This document shows, piece by piece, positions 1-7,496 of a stretch of DNA of 21,337 bases. Every line of letters begins with the position of its first letter. Position 1 is the stretch's first letter. The DNA comes from Synergistaceae bacterium (GTDB lineage Bacteria; Synergistota; Synergistia; Synergistales; Synergistaceae). The position numbers and the translations under genes were made by a program. The notes beneath the pieces are model-generated. The model was not told the DNA's origin and searched no databases. It saw only the letters and a list, made by a program, of their open reading frames with translations. The stretch is from positions 1 to 21,337 of the forward strand of contig JAISWP010000205.1 of assembly GCA_031271065.1 (NCBI GenBank), read 5' to 3'.

Positions 1-168
1 GCGGACGATGATCACGGGCAGGAGGACAGCGCCCCCGAGAAAGAACCTGACCGCCATGAAGGAGGCAGGGCCCATATATTCCATCCCGATGTCCTGAGCT
101 ACGAAAGCCGCGCCCCATATGGACGCGGCCAGAGCCAGCATGAGAGAACCGAAAAATTTTTTATCCAT
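1..168 (-). CDS. EamA/DMT-family transporter, N-terminal part (runs off the window)
   Basis: This is the first 56 codons of a membrane protein whose 3' end lies outside the window. It starts with ATG at 168 (MDKKFFGSLM) and continues with a hydrophobic helix that includes SIWGAAFVAQ. A short loop (GMEYMGPASF) and the start of a second helix follow. The W-G-x-x-F-V-A-Q pattern in helix 1 and the P-x-x-F-x-x-x-R-F stretch before helix 2 are typical of EamA/DMT (drug/metabolite) transporters of the inner membrane. The start lies 6 nt after the stop of the MFS gene upstream, so the two are probably co-transcribed. The substrate cannot be told from this fragment. Confidence 0.75.
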   Translation of the reverse strand, partial: MDKKFFGSLMLALAASIWGAAFVAQDIGMEYMGPASFMAVRFFLGGAVLLPVIIVR

Positions 169-174
169 TCGCGC

Positions 175-1521
175 TCACGGGTTCCCGCGCCCTTTCATCT
201 GATCGCGCACCGCGTTTCGTATCACGAACGAGGCCGCCGCGGTCAAAGCCGCCATAGCCAGGAATATCTGAGGTATGGAGAAACCGGCCTCCAGCATCGC
301 CGCCGCCGCCGCGGACGATATGACCATGAATAGGGAATCCATGACGTTGCAGCATGCGGTCACTCCGGCGAGACGGTCCTCGCCGCTCCTGCTCTGAATG
401 ATGGCGTAAAGCGGGACGATGTAAAGCCCTCCGAAGAACGATATGCCGAAAAGACAGGCCAGCACCGCCAGATTGGGTCCGGACGACAGAAACTGCGTCA
501 TTGAGATCAACGGCTCTTTCGGCGTCTCCGGCCTGAGGCTGGCAAAGTACAGGGCCGCGCTGCCCGCTGATATTCCCAGCGCCGCCCAGGGGACGTATCT
601 GCCGGATATCTCCCCCTTCAAAAGCCCGTTGCACGCCAGCGACCCCGCCCCCACCCCCACCGAAAAGACCGCCAGAAAGAGCGTCGCCACCTGTTCGTCA
701 GCCCCTATGACGATCTTGGCGTAAGTGGGAAACTGGGAGAGAAACGTCCCTCCCACAAAGTAAAACCAGGATATGCCCAGTATGGAAAGGAATATATCGC
801 GGCGCGGCCGGACGTCGGAGACGAGGCGCCAGGTCTCCGTGAAGATGTTGAAGCGGAACTCGAGAAACGGGTTTATCACCCTCGTCTCCGGCACGAACAG
901 ACTGGCGGCCCATCCGGCGGCGGCTATGCCCACCACCAGCAGGCTCACCAGGCCGATTCCCCACTCTCCCAGCACGAACAGTCCTCCGAATATAGTTCCA
1001 AGCAGAATGGCGAGAAACGTGCCTGTCTCTATCAGCCCGTTCGCCCCTATCAGCTCCTCTGTGTCCAGGTGCTGTGGAAGTATGCTGTACTTGAGCGGCC
1101 CGAAAAGCGTGCTCTGCGCGCCCATCAAAAAGAGCACCGCCATGAGCAGGGTTATGCTCGCCGTATAAAAACCGGCGACGGCTCCGCTCATCACGGCTAT
1201 CTCCAGCAGCTTCACCCGGCGGACCAGCATGGAACGCTCGTACTTGTCGGCCAGCTGTCCGGCTATAGCCGAGAACATGACGAAAGGCAGTATGAATATC
1301 CCGGCCGCCGCGGTGACCAGTATGCGGGCGTCGAAGCCCGAGGCGTCGGCGAGACGGTACGTTATCAGTATGACCATCGCGCTCTTGAAGAAATTATCGT
1401 TGAAAGCGCCCAAAAACATGGTCAGGAAGAGAGGAAGGAATTTTCTGGATCTGAAGAGGGAAAACTGGCTGCGGGGCGAAAAAGTCCCGCAGCCGTCGGT
1501 TTTTTTATCCAGGTCCGGCAA
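175..1521 (-). CDS. MFS transporter, LplT-like (possible lysophospholipid transporter)
   Basis: A 448-residue polytopic membrane protein. The segment near residues 33-55, FLGAFNDNFFKSAMVILITY, carries the G-A-F-N-D-N-F-F-K signature of the LplT group of the major facilitator superfamily, which flips lysophospholipids across the inner membrane. Many hydrophobic helices follow to the C-terminus, with charged loops such as ADKYERSMLVRR near residue 95. LplT proteins are usually about 400 residues, so this one has an N-terminal extension of about 25 residues. The start used is TTG at 1521, preceded by GGGGGA. The extension also overlaps a strong hairpin, so a later start is possible. The gene lies 21 nt after the FabK-like gene and just before an EamA transporter. 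The family call is fairly sure; the substrate is inference. Confidence 0.75.
   Translation of the reverse strand: MPDLDKKTDGCGTFSPRSQFSLFRSRKFLPLFLTMFLGAFNDNFFKSAMVILITYRLADASGFDARILVTAAAGIFILPFVMFSAIAGQLADKYERSMLVRRVKLLEIAVMSGAVAGFYTASITLLMAVLFLMGAQSTLFGPLKYSILPQHLDTEELIGANGLIETGTFLAILLGTIFGGLFVLGEWGIGLVSLLVVGIAAAGWAASLFVPETRVINPFLEFRFNIFTETWRLVSDVRPRRDIFLSILGISWFYFVGGTFLSQFPTYAKIVIGADEQVATLFLAVFSVGVGAGSLACNGLLKGEISGRYVPWAALGISAGSAALYFASLRPETPKEPLISMTQFLSSGPNLAVLACLFGISFFGGLYIVPLYAIIQSRSGEDRLAGVTACCNVMDSLFMVISSAAAAAMLEAGFSIPQIFLAMAALTAAASFVIRNAVRDQMKGRGNP
1467..1494. other. 9-bp perfect hairpin over the 5' end of the MFS gene
   Basis: The arms GGCTGCGGG (1467-1475) and CCCGCAGCC (1486-1494) are perfectly complementary around a 10-nt loop. 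On the plus strand, seven T follow five bases later (1500-1506), which looks like a plus-strand terminator, but no plus-strand gene leads into it. On the minus strand the hairpin falls 25 nt inside the called MFS reading frame and is followed by only four T. Confidence 0.5.
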
Positions 1522-1542
1522 TATGGAGTTCCCCCGAGCGGA

Positions 1543-2610
1543 TCAGCCGGCCAGTTCCTTGAATATGCCGGCGACCGTGTCTATTTTGCCGCACTTCACC
1601 ACGTTGCTGCCCGTGAAAAAAAGGCCGGTCTCCCAGCTGCCCTGATAGGCGTCCACCAGCGCCTGGGCGATGCAGAACGTGGAACCGGCCCTAAGATACT
1701 CGCAGTGGGAAAGACAGGCCGCCATGCAGGGCTTGCTGTCCGCGAGCCCCTCTGTGTACTTCTCGACGAACGGGTTGCGAAGGGCCCTTCCGGGTATCCC
1801 CACGGGGCTCATTATGACGAGCACATCGTCCTCGGACGCGTCCAGATACGCCTGCTTGAAACGGGGGGAGGCGTCGCACTCCTCGGTGCAGACGAAACGG
1901 GTGCCGATCTGCACTCCCTTGGCCCCCAGCCCGAAGGCTCTTTGCATGTCGTCCCTGTCCCATATGCCGCCCGCCGCTATGACTGGAATATCCGCATGCA
2001 CCGTGTCCGACAGGTATTTCACCAGTTCCGGCACTACCGCCTCCAGGGAGAAAGCGCTGTCGGTCACGTGCTCCATCCTGGTCGCGCCAAGATGCCCTCC
2101 GGCGTAAAGAGGGGTCTCCACCACTATGGCGTCGGGCAGTCTGCCGTACTGCTTGCCCCACTTGCGGATTATCAGATCCGCCGCTTTGACGGAGCTAACT
2201 ATCGGCACTATGGCCACGCTGGGAAAGTCCTTCGTGTACTCGGGAAGTTTCATCGGAAGCCCGGCTCCGGATACGATGATATCCACTCCGGCCTCGCAGG
2301 CGCTTCTCACCTGCCTGTCGTAATCCGTGAGAGCGGTCATGCAGTTGACCGCCAGCACTCCGTCGGGAGCGGCGGCGCGTGCCGCCGTCACGGCCTCGCT
2401 CATCGCTATTTCGTTTATGTCAAAATAATTCATACCGTCGAATAAGGGATGATCGCATGCGAGCCCCACGCTCGCTATAGTGCCGATCCCTCCGTTCGCC
2501 GCCACTGCCCCGGCCAGCCCCGCTCCGGATATCTTAACCCCCATGCCTCCCTGCACTATGGGATACTTCGGCGTGTGCCCGCCTATTTTCAGCATCGGTA
2601 AGTTAGCCAA
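1543..2610 (-). CDS. FMN-dependent nitronate monooxygenase / FabK-like family protein
   Basis: This TIM-barrel flavoprotein belongs to the family shared by 2-nitropropane dioxygenase (nitronate monooxygenase) and enoyl-ACP reductase FabK. Visible marks are the N-terminal PIVQGGMGV strand with GGIGTIAS after it, DIIVSGAGLP, the H-x-G sequence in ETPLYAGGHLG, and the phosphate-binding strands IPVIAAGGI and GAKGVQIGTRF. The C-terminal part is Cys-rich (KPCMAACLSHC, FCIAQAL), as in clostridial homologues. Starts are ambiguous. A GTG at 2652 has no ribosome site. TTG 2610 lies 10 nt after AAGGAG (2621-2626) and is preferred, giving 355 residues. ATG 2595 directly precedes the conserved barrel. Nitronate oxidation needs oxygen, so in an anaerobe a reductase role is equally possible. 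I do not assign fabK. Confidence 0.8.
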   Translation of the reverse strand: MANLPMLKIGGHTPKYPIVQGGMGVKISGAGLAGAVAANGGIGTIASVGLACDHPLFDGMNYFDINEIAMSEAVTAARAAAPDGVLAVNCMTALTDYDRQVRSACEAGVDIIVSGAGLPMKLPEYTKDFPSVAIVPIVSSVKAADLIIRKWGKQYGRLPDAIVVETPLYAGGHLGATRMEHVTDSAFSLEAVVPELVKYLSDTVHADIPVIAAGGIWDRDDMQRAFGLGAKGVQIGTRFVCTEECDASPRFKQAYLDASEDDVLVIMSPVGIPGRALRNPFVEKYTEGLADSKPCMAACLSHCEYLRAGSTFCIAQALVDAYQGSWETGLFFTGSNVVKCGKIDTVAGIFKELAG

Positions 2611-2706
2611 TACATCACTGCTCCTTCTCAAATATAACAAGTTCGGCTCCACTTAAAGCGATGAGCGCAACAAGTATATCATACAATCCCGCCGGGACAG
2701 ACCGTA

Positions 2707-3168
2707 TCAGCCGCGGGGAAATGACAGCCTGCATCGGGCCGCGGCGCGAGCCACTTCGGGTCTCAGTTTCGGATCGCGGGCCAGCATATCGCCGGTGAGG
2801 GCGTCGATCTCAGCCTCCGGTACCGGAGGCCTCTTTCTTTTTCTCCGGGCCCGGACGGCGCAGTCCGTCCCGCCGCGCTTCACCCGCCCTATCTCGGTCC
2901 TTATATCCTTCAGCCTGATTGACGCCTTGGAGCGTATCTCCCTCAAGACGGCAGCCTTTCTGAAGTTCAGGTCCTGCTCCGCGGAGCGGTTCTCCACCGC
3001 CACCACTAGAATCCCGTCCTCGTAGGAACTGGGACAGCTCCTGCGGGATAACGCGTCTCCCACCACGGACGCCCACTCCTGCTCTATGGCGAAGAGCGTG
3101 GCGCAGAGCATCAGCGTCGAATTAGCAGGGGACAGGATTTCAGAGACGCTTTTGTCCTCCCGTTCCAT
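2707..3168 (-). CDS. dciA: DUF721 / DciA-like replicative helicase loader
   Basis: A 153-residue basic protein with the DUF721 core at about residues 25-85. It shows W-x-x-V-V-G near residue 33, then R-R-S-C-P, a hydrophobic strand GILVVAVEN, and QDLNFRKAAVLREI, which matches the family's W/AxEL-x-F-x-K-x-x-I/L-L pattern. DUF721 proteins include DciA, which loads the DnaB helicase in bacteria lacking DnaC or DnaI. A Lys/Arg-rich stretch (RARRKRKRPP) near residue 106 could bind DNA. Its ATG overlaps the mnmG stop by one base (TGATG), implying translational coupling. It is the last gene of the dnaN operon beside oriC, which fits a replication role. The role is inferred from family and place. 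Confidence 0.78.
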   Translation of the reverse strand: MEREDKSVSEILSPANSTLMLCATLFAIEQEWASVVGDALSRRSCPSSYEDGILVVAVENRSAEQDLNFRKAAVLREIRSKASIRLKDIRTEIGRVKRGGTDCAVRARRKRKRPPVPEAEIDALTGDMLARDPKLRPEVARAAARCRLSFPRG

Positions 3169-5036
3169 CAGCGCGCCTTCCTTCGGATGCGCTCAATCGC
3201 GACCTGCACCAGCTGTATATCCACGCCGTTCACTCCGGGCACCCGGGAGGCCTGTCCGAGAGTGCGGGGCGATATTCCGGACAGCTTCTCCGCCGATTCC
3301 GCCGAGAGGCCGGTTATTTCACGATAGTCGAGGCCGTCCGGTATCTTCAGGTGCTCCATCGACGACAGACGGCGCACGCGCCTGTCCTCCCGCTCGGCGT
3401 ACCCCTCGTATTTCACGTCCACTTCTATACCGCGTCCGATTTCGTCGTCTATGCCGAAACCGTACATACGCGAGACGTCCTGCCACGTTACCTCGGGACG
3501 CCTCATCAGGTCCAGGGCGGACGCCGGCTCCGAGAGGGGAGATGAGCCCGTCCCGGCCAGGACGGAATTTACGACCTCCGCCGGTATCCTGACGGAGGAC
3601 AGTTTTTCTTTTGCCTCTCGCCTGGCGGCGCGCTTTTTTTCCAGAGCGCCCCACCGTTCGTCGTCTATGAGCCCCAGTTCGCGCCCGACGCCGCAGAGGC
3701 GCTCGTCCGCGTTGTCGTGTCTCATCACCAGCCTGTGCTCACATCTGCTGGGCAGCATCCTGTACGGCTCGTCCACGCCCCGGGACGTGAGGTCGTCGAT
3801 GAGCACTCCTATGTAGGCCTGATGCCTGCCCAGCACGAGAGGCTCGCGCCCTTTCACCGAGAGGGCCGCGTTGACTCCGGCGACAAAACCCTGAGCGGCC
3901 GCTTCCTCGTAGCCGGAAGTTCCGCATATCTGCCCGGCGCAGTAGAGCCCCTTCACCTCCCTCGTCTCCATCCAGGGCTCCAGCTGAGTCGGCGGCACGT
4001 AGTCGTACTCGATGCCGTAACCGGGTTTGAGCATCACGGCTTTTTCACAGCCCGGCAGGGTGTGGATTATTTCCAGCTGAACATCAGGCGGCATATAGGT
4101 GGAGAAGTTCTGCATATATATCTCGCGGCTGTTCCTGCCCACCGGTTCGAGAAATATCGGATGCGACTCCTTGTCCGGAAATTTCAGTATCTTGTCGTCC
4201 AGAGACGGACAGTATCTTGGGCCTCGCGCGCTTATTTCGCGGATAGCCAGAGGCGAGCGGCCGAGAGCGGATTTCAGTATATCGTGAGTTTTGACCGACG
4301 TTCTGGTCTTGCCGCAAAAGTGTCCTTTGTGCGCTTTTTTGGGGCTCCAGTGGGAGAACGCCTCCGGTTCCGGATCGCTCTCCTGCAGTTCCAGCGAGTC
4401 CCAGGCGACACTGTAACGGCATATGCGGGGAGTCGTGTCCGTGCGGAATCTTCTGAGGTCCAGGCCCGCTTTCATCAGGGACTCGGACAGACCGAAACGC
4501 GACGATACCTGCCCCATCGGGCCCGACTCGAAACTCACCAGCCCCATGTGGACGAGGCCTCTCATATAGGTGCCCGCCGCTATCACAATCTTCCCGCAGG
4601 AAAATTTCTCCCCGGCGAGGGTACGAACGCCGGACGCCCGGCCGTCCTCGGTTATAACTTCCGACGCCATTCCCTGATACACATAAAGACGCGGGACCGA
4701 CTCAAGAGCCCTGGCGTAGTGGGCTCCGTAATCCCTGAGATCGCACTGGGCCCGAAGAGTCCTCACGGCATATCCCTTTGACGTGTTGAGCCAGCGCAGG
4801 TGTATAGTCGACTCGTCGGCGGCCCTGGCCTGTTCCCCTCCGAGAGCGTCCAGCTCTCTCACCAGATTTCCCTTAGCCGGTCCTCCGATGGCTGGATTGC
4901 AGGGCATGAGCGCCATGTTGTCGAGATTGTGGTTGAGAAGCATAGTCCTGCATCCCATCCTCGCGGCGGCAAGCGCCGCCTCGCAGCCCGAATGTCCCCC
5001 GCCTATGACGATAACCTCGAAGTCATATCCGTTCAT
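3168..5036 (-). CDS. mnmG: tRNA uridine-5-carboxymethylaminomethyl modification enzyme MnmG (GidA)
   Basis: A 622-residue FAD protein, the usual size for MnmG. With MnmE it builds the 5-carboxymethylaminomethyl group on wobble uridine 34 of certain tRNAs. The Rossmann FAD site is at residues 10-17 (IGGGHSG) and the family marks NLDNMALMPCNPAIGG and LNTSKG follow. The C-terminal helical domain includes the GLDYREITGLSAE and SRVPGVNGVDIQ segments. The ATG directly abuts the TAG stop of recF with no spacer, and GGAAGG lies nine bases upstream of it inside recF. Position next to recF and oriC is unusual but mnmG often sits near origins. The call is secure. Confidence 0.95.
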   Translation of the reverse strand: MNGYDFEVIVIGGGHSGCEAALAAARMGCRTMLLNHNLDNMALMPCNPAIGGPAKGNLVRELDALGGEQARAADESTIHLRWLNTSKGYAVRTLRAQCDLRDYGAHYARALESVPRLYVYQGMASEVITEDGRASGVRTLAGEKFSCGKIVIAAGTYMRGLVHMGLVSFESGPMGQVSSRFGLSESLMKAGLDLRRFRTDTTPRICRYSVAWDSLELQESDPEPEAFSHWSPKKAHKGHFCGKTRTSVKTHDILKSALGRSPLAIREISARGPRYCPSLDDKILKFPDKESHPIFLEPVGRNSREIYMQNFSTYMPPDVQLEIIHTLPGCEKAVMLKPGYGIEYDYVPPTQLEPWMETREVKGLYCAGQICGTSGYEEAAAQGFVAGVNAALSVKGREPLVLGRHQAYIGVLIDDLTSRGVDEPYRMLPSRCEHRLVMRHDNADERLCGVGRELGLIDDERWGALEKKRAARREAKEKLSSVRIPAEVVNSVLAGTGSSPLSEPASALDLMRRPEVTWQDVSRMYGFGIDDEIGRGIEVDVKYEGYAEREDRRVRRLSSMEHLKIPDGLDYREITGLSAESAEKLSGISPRTLGQASRVPGVNGVDIQLVQVAIERIRRKAR

Positions 5037-6083
5037 CTACAAAAACCTTCCGTCCCTCATCCTGTGTATCTCAACTCCCCGGTGATCTATCGAATCGGCG
5101 GTGGCGGCGAAAATCTGGCATCCGGTCCGGAGTATGGCCTCTGCCGAGGAGGCCTTTCCCGATTCGTCCAGCTCGGACGTTATCTCGTCGAACAGCAGCA
5201 CGGGTTTTTTCCCAAGCCTGCGCTCCACCGCCAGAGACGAGGCAAGTATCAGAGCGGAAACCACCTTTCTGCTCTGTCCTCTCGACAGCGCCGCCGACGC
5301 TTCCACCCCGCCGCACATGAATTTTACGTCGTCCCTCTGGGGACCCACTAAGGGAGTGCGCGAATATCTCTCCTTATCCCGCATACCTTCGAGGGATATT
5401 CTAAAATCATCCGACGCGTTCTCTCTGACGCCTCCTCCGCCCCTTTGAAAAAAAAAACTGAAAGAGCGGGGAAGCAGGCCGGGAAAGTTATCCATCTCAC
5501 CGGAGAGCATCCTGATTATTTCCTCCCTGGCTGACCACAGCCAGGAACCCAGCGGCGCCAATACCCTGTCCGCTGGCCTGGGGTCCCGCATCTTCCTCAG
5601 CATGGCTGATTTCTGCCGCAGTACGGTCCTGTAATCGTGCAGTATCCTGGCGTAGGGAACGCTGACCAGAACCCCTATCCTGTCCAGCAGCTGTCTTCTG
5701 CACGACGACCCACCTTTTATCAGTGACATGTGACGCGGCATAAAAGACAGCACAGGCATCCGCCTTCTCGTCTCCGACGCGCCCGCGGTCTTTCCATCCC
5801 TTTTCAGCGCGCACCTGGAGCCCAGGTTCGCCGATATATCGGCACTTTCCTCTCCTCGTATCCTTCCCCATAAAGACGAGGATTCATTTCCCCATTTCAC
5901 GAGGCTGGATATTTTTACCTTTCCGTCAAAGGGACCCCATCCGGAAAGTATATTGAGGCCTTCCAGAAAATTGGTTTTGCCGGCGCCGTTCGGACCGGTT
6001 ATGAGATTGAACGCGGGGGACCACTCGCGCCGTCCCTCGCACAAATTTCTGAAATTGAAAAAATATGTCCCGCTGAAATACAT
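5037..6083 (-). CDS. recF: DNA replication and repair protein RecF
   Basis: A 348-residue SMC-like ATPase of the RecFOR recombination-mediator pathway, which loads RecA at gaps. It has Walker A GPNGAGKT at residues 30-37, the family segment SFMPRHMSLIKGG, an ABC signature LSRGQSRK at about 266-273 and Walker B LLFDEITSELD at about 296-306. N-terminal FNFRNL is the usual RecF opening. The ATG abuts the dnaN TAG stop with no spacer, and mnmG follows in the same way, so dnaN, recF and mnmG are almost certainly translated from one mRNA. Length and motif order are normal. Confidence 0.95.
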   Translation of the reverse strand: MYFSGTYFFNFRNLCEGRREWSPAFNLITGPNGAGKTNFLEGLNILSGWGPFDGKVKISSLVKWGNESSSLWGRIRGEESADISANLGSRCALKRDGKTAGASETRRRMPVLSFMPRHMSLIKGGSSCRRQLLDRIGVLVSVPYARILHDYRTVLRQKSAMLRKMRDPRPADRVLAPLGSWLWSAREEIIRMLSGEMDNFPGLLPRSFSFFFQRGGGGVRENASDDFRISLEGMRDKERYSRTPLVGPQRDDVKFMCGGVEASAALSRGQSRKVVSALILASSLAVERRLGKKPVLLFDEITSELDESGKASSAEAILRTGCQIFAATADSIDHRGVEIHRMRDGRFL

Positions 6084-7235
6084 CTACTCCTGAGGCTGAT
6101 CTAAAGCGGCCGTCTCCTCTCTGTTCAGCTCCACAGGAGCCACGAGAGAGATAAACAGATCGGAAGCGGCGGAACGGACCAGCATGTGTCCGTCGTTTCC
6201 GTTGAACAGCAGTTTTGCCGCCGGGCCCTCTATGGCTTTGACGGCGTCCAGGAAAAACCTCGTGTTAAAAGCTGTGACCACCGGCTCCCCCTCCGTTATG
6301 CACGGGATGTTCTCAACGGCCTCGCCGAACTCCTGGGCACGGCCTGTGAGAGTACATTCGCCGTTCGACGACAGATTGACGAAAACCACTCTGTTGTAGT
6401 CCCTGACCACAACGTCCACCCGTTCTATAGCGGCTACCAGAGAGGTTTTCTCTATGTCGGCGGCGGTCCTGTGGGACGTGGGAAGGATCCTGGCGTAATT
6501 CGGGAACTTCGACTCCACCTTGCGTATGGCGAACTCCAGCCCCTCGGCCGAGAAATAAGCCTGGGATTCGTCGCAGGATATTTTTATATCCAAGGACTGG
6601 TCAATCATGGCAAGCACCCTCTGTATCTCGCGAAGCCCCTTCATCGGAAGAAGCATAGGCTCGCTGGCCGTTCCCTCAGTCACCTCGCTCCTGCAGAGAG
6701 CAAGCCTTCTCTTATCGGTGGTAACGACATTCAACGCGCCGTTTTCCATTTCGAAGTACGCGCTCGAAAGGTACTGGGGATATTCGTCCCCGGAGGACGC
6801 GCACAGAGTCCCGCGCTCTATCGCCGAAATAAGTCGCGGCGCCGGAATGGAGCAGAAAAATTCAGCCCCTTTCGCGGAGGGAAGTTTCGGAAAATCCCCC
6901 ACCGGATAGGTCGAAAACTTATACCTGCTCTTTCCGCAGGTCATCACGGCGTGCCCGTCCTCGATGCTCAGGGTAAATTCAGACGCTCCGGCCTTCTTGA
7001 AGAGGTCCGACACCCCTTTGAGCGGTATCACCGCCTCTCCCGGGTCCAGCACCGTTATACCCCCGGCGCGGCATTTGACGGACGTTCTTATGTCCGTGGC
7101 CTGAAGTTCGACGTCCGTCATCCCGGCGCTCATTCTGATCGTGGAGAATATATTCATCGATCCTGACGTGCCGGCGCTCCGCTCCGCAAGGTTCCAGCTC
7201 TTTATGAAAATTTCCTTGTCCACCAGTATTTTCAA
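6084..7235 (-). CDS. dnaN: DNA polymerase III beta subunit (sliding clamp)
   Basis: A 383-residue protein with three repeated clamp folds and no long insertions. It forms the ring that tethers DNA polymerase III. Typical segments are KGVSDLFKKA and KFSTYPVGDFPKLP in domain I, VTTDKRRLAL in domain II and FNTRFFLDAVKAI in domain III. The usual C-terminal P-M-R-L binding-cleft end is replaced by LVAPVELNREE followed by a nine-residue tail, so the protein does not end at the normal place. The start is TTG at 7235, eight bases after a good GGGGAGGT site; no ATG is closer. It is the first gene of the recF-mnmG-dciA operon and follows dnaA after a 261-nt gap. Confidence 0.95.
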   Translation of the reverse strand: MKILVDKEIFIKSWNLAERSAGTSGSMNIFSTIRMSAGMTDVELQATDIRTSVKCRAGGITVLDPGEAVIPLKGVSDLFKKAGASEFTLSIEDGHAVMTCGKSRYKFSTYPVGDFPKLPSAKGAEFFCSIPAPRLISAIERGTLCASSGDEYPQYLSSAYFEMENGALNVVTTDKRRLALCRSEVTEGTASEPMLLPMKGLREIQRVLAMIDQSLDIKISCDESQAYFSAEGLEFAIRKVESKFPNYARILPTSHRTAADIEKTSLVAAIERVDVVVRDYNRVVFVNLSSNGECTLTGRAQEFGEAVENIPCITEGEPVVTAFNTRFFLDAVKAIEGPAAKLLFNGNDGHMLVRSAASDLFISLVAPVELNREETAALDQPQE

Positions 7236-7496
7236 CTCAAACGACCTCCCCGGCGCTTTGTCCTAACAAAAAAGTTTTCACCGCTTATTCTATTACTTCA
7301 TATTATATATAGCAGAAGTATTAGCAGTGTGTGTGAATTCGTGGAAAAAACCTTTAAAGCCCATGTGCGAGAAGTTTTTATCTGTGGAAAAAAGCTGTTT
7401 TTTTTCCGCAGTCTCTCCACCGTTTTCACATAATAAATATGTAAAATTATATTTCGGGCAAAAGGCGGAATTTATACACACACGATACACTGGTTT
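7236..7496. other. dnaA-dnaN spacer: second oriC half with DnaA boxes and DnaA-trio-like element
   Basis: This 261-nt AT-rich gap holds no gene. Perfect matches to TTWTNCACA are TTATACACA (7472-7480, plus) and TTTTCCACA (7383-7391, minus strand). One-mismatch boxes are at 7340-7348 (minus), 7422-7430 and 7493-7501. A perfect TTATCCACA (7516-7524) lies just inside the dnaA 3' end. On the minus strand at 7327-7310 the run CTGCTAATACTTCTGCTA has T in the middle of every triplet and is followed by a TATATATAAT tract. This resembles the DnaA-trio plus unwinding region found between dnaA and dnaN in Bacillus subtilis. The TATAAT in that tract could also serve as a dnaN -10 element. Assignment rests on motifs only. 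Confidence 0.65.

Noticed and set aside
1069..2445. 458-codon plus-strand frame across the MFS and FabK-like genes
   Set aside because: It runs antisense through two recognisable genes and resembles no protein family.
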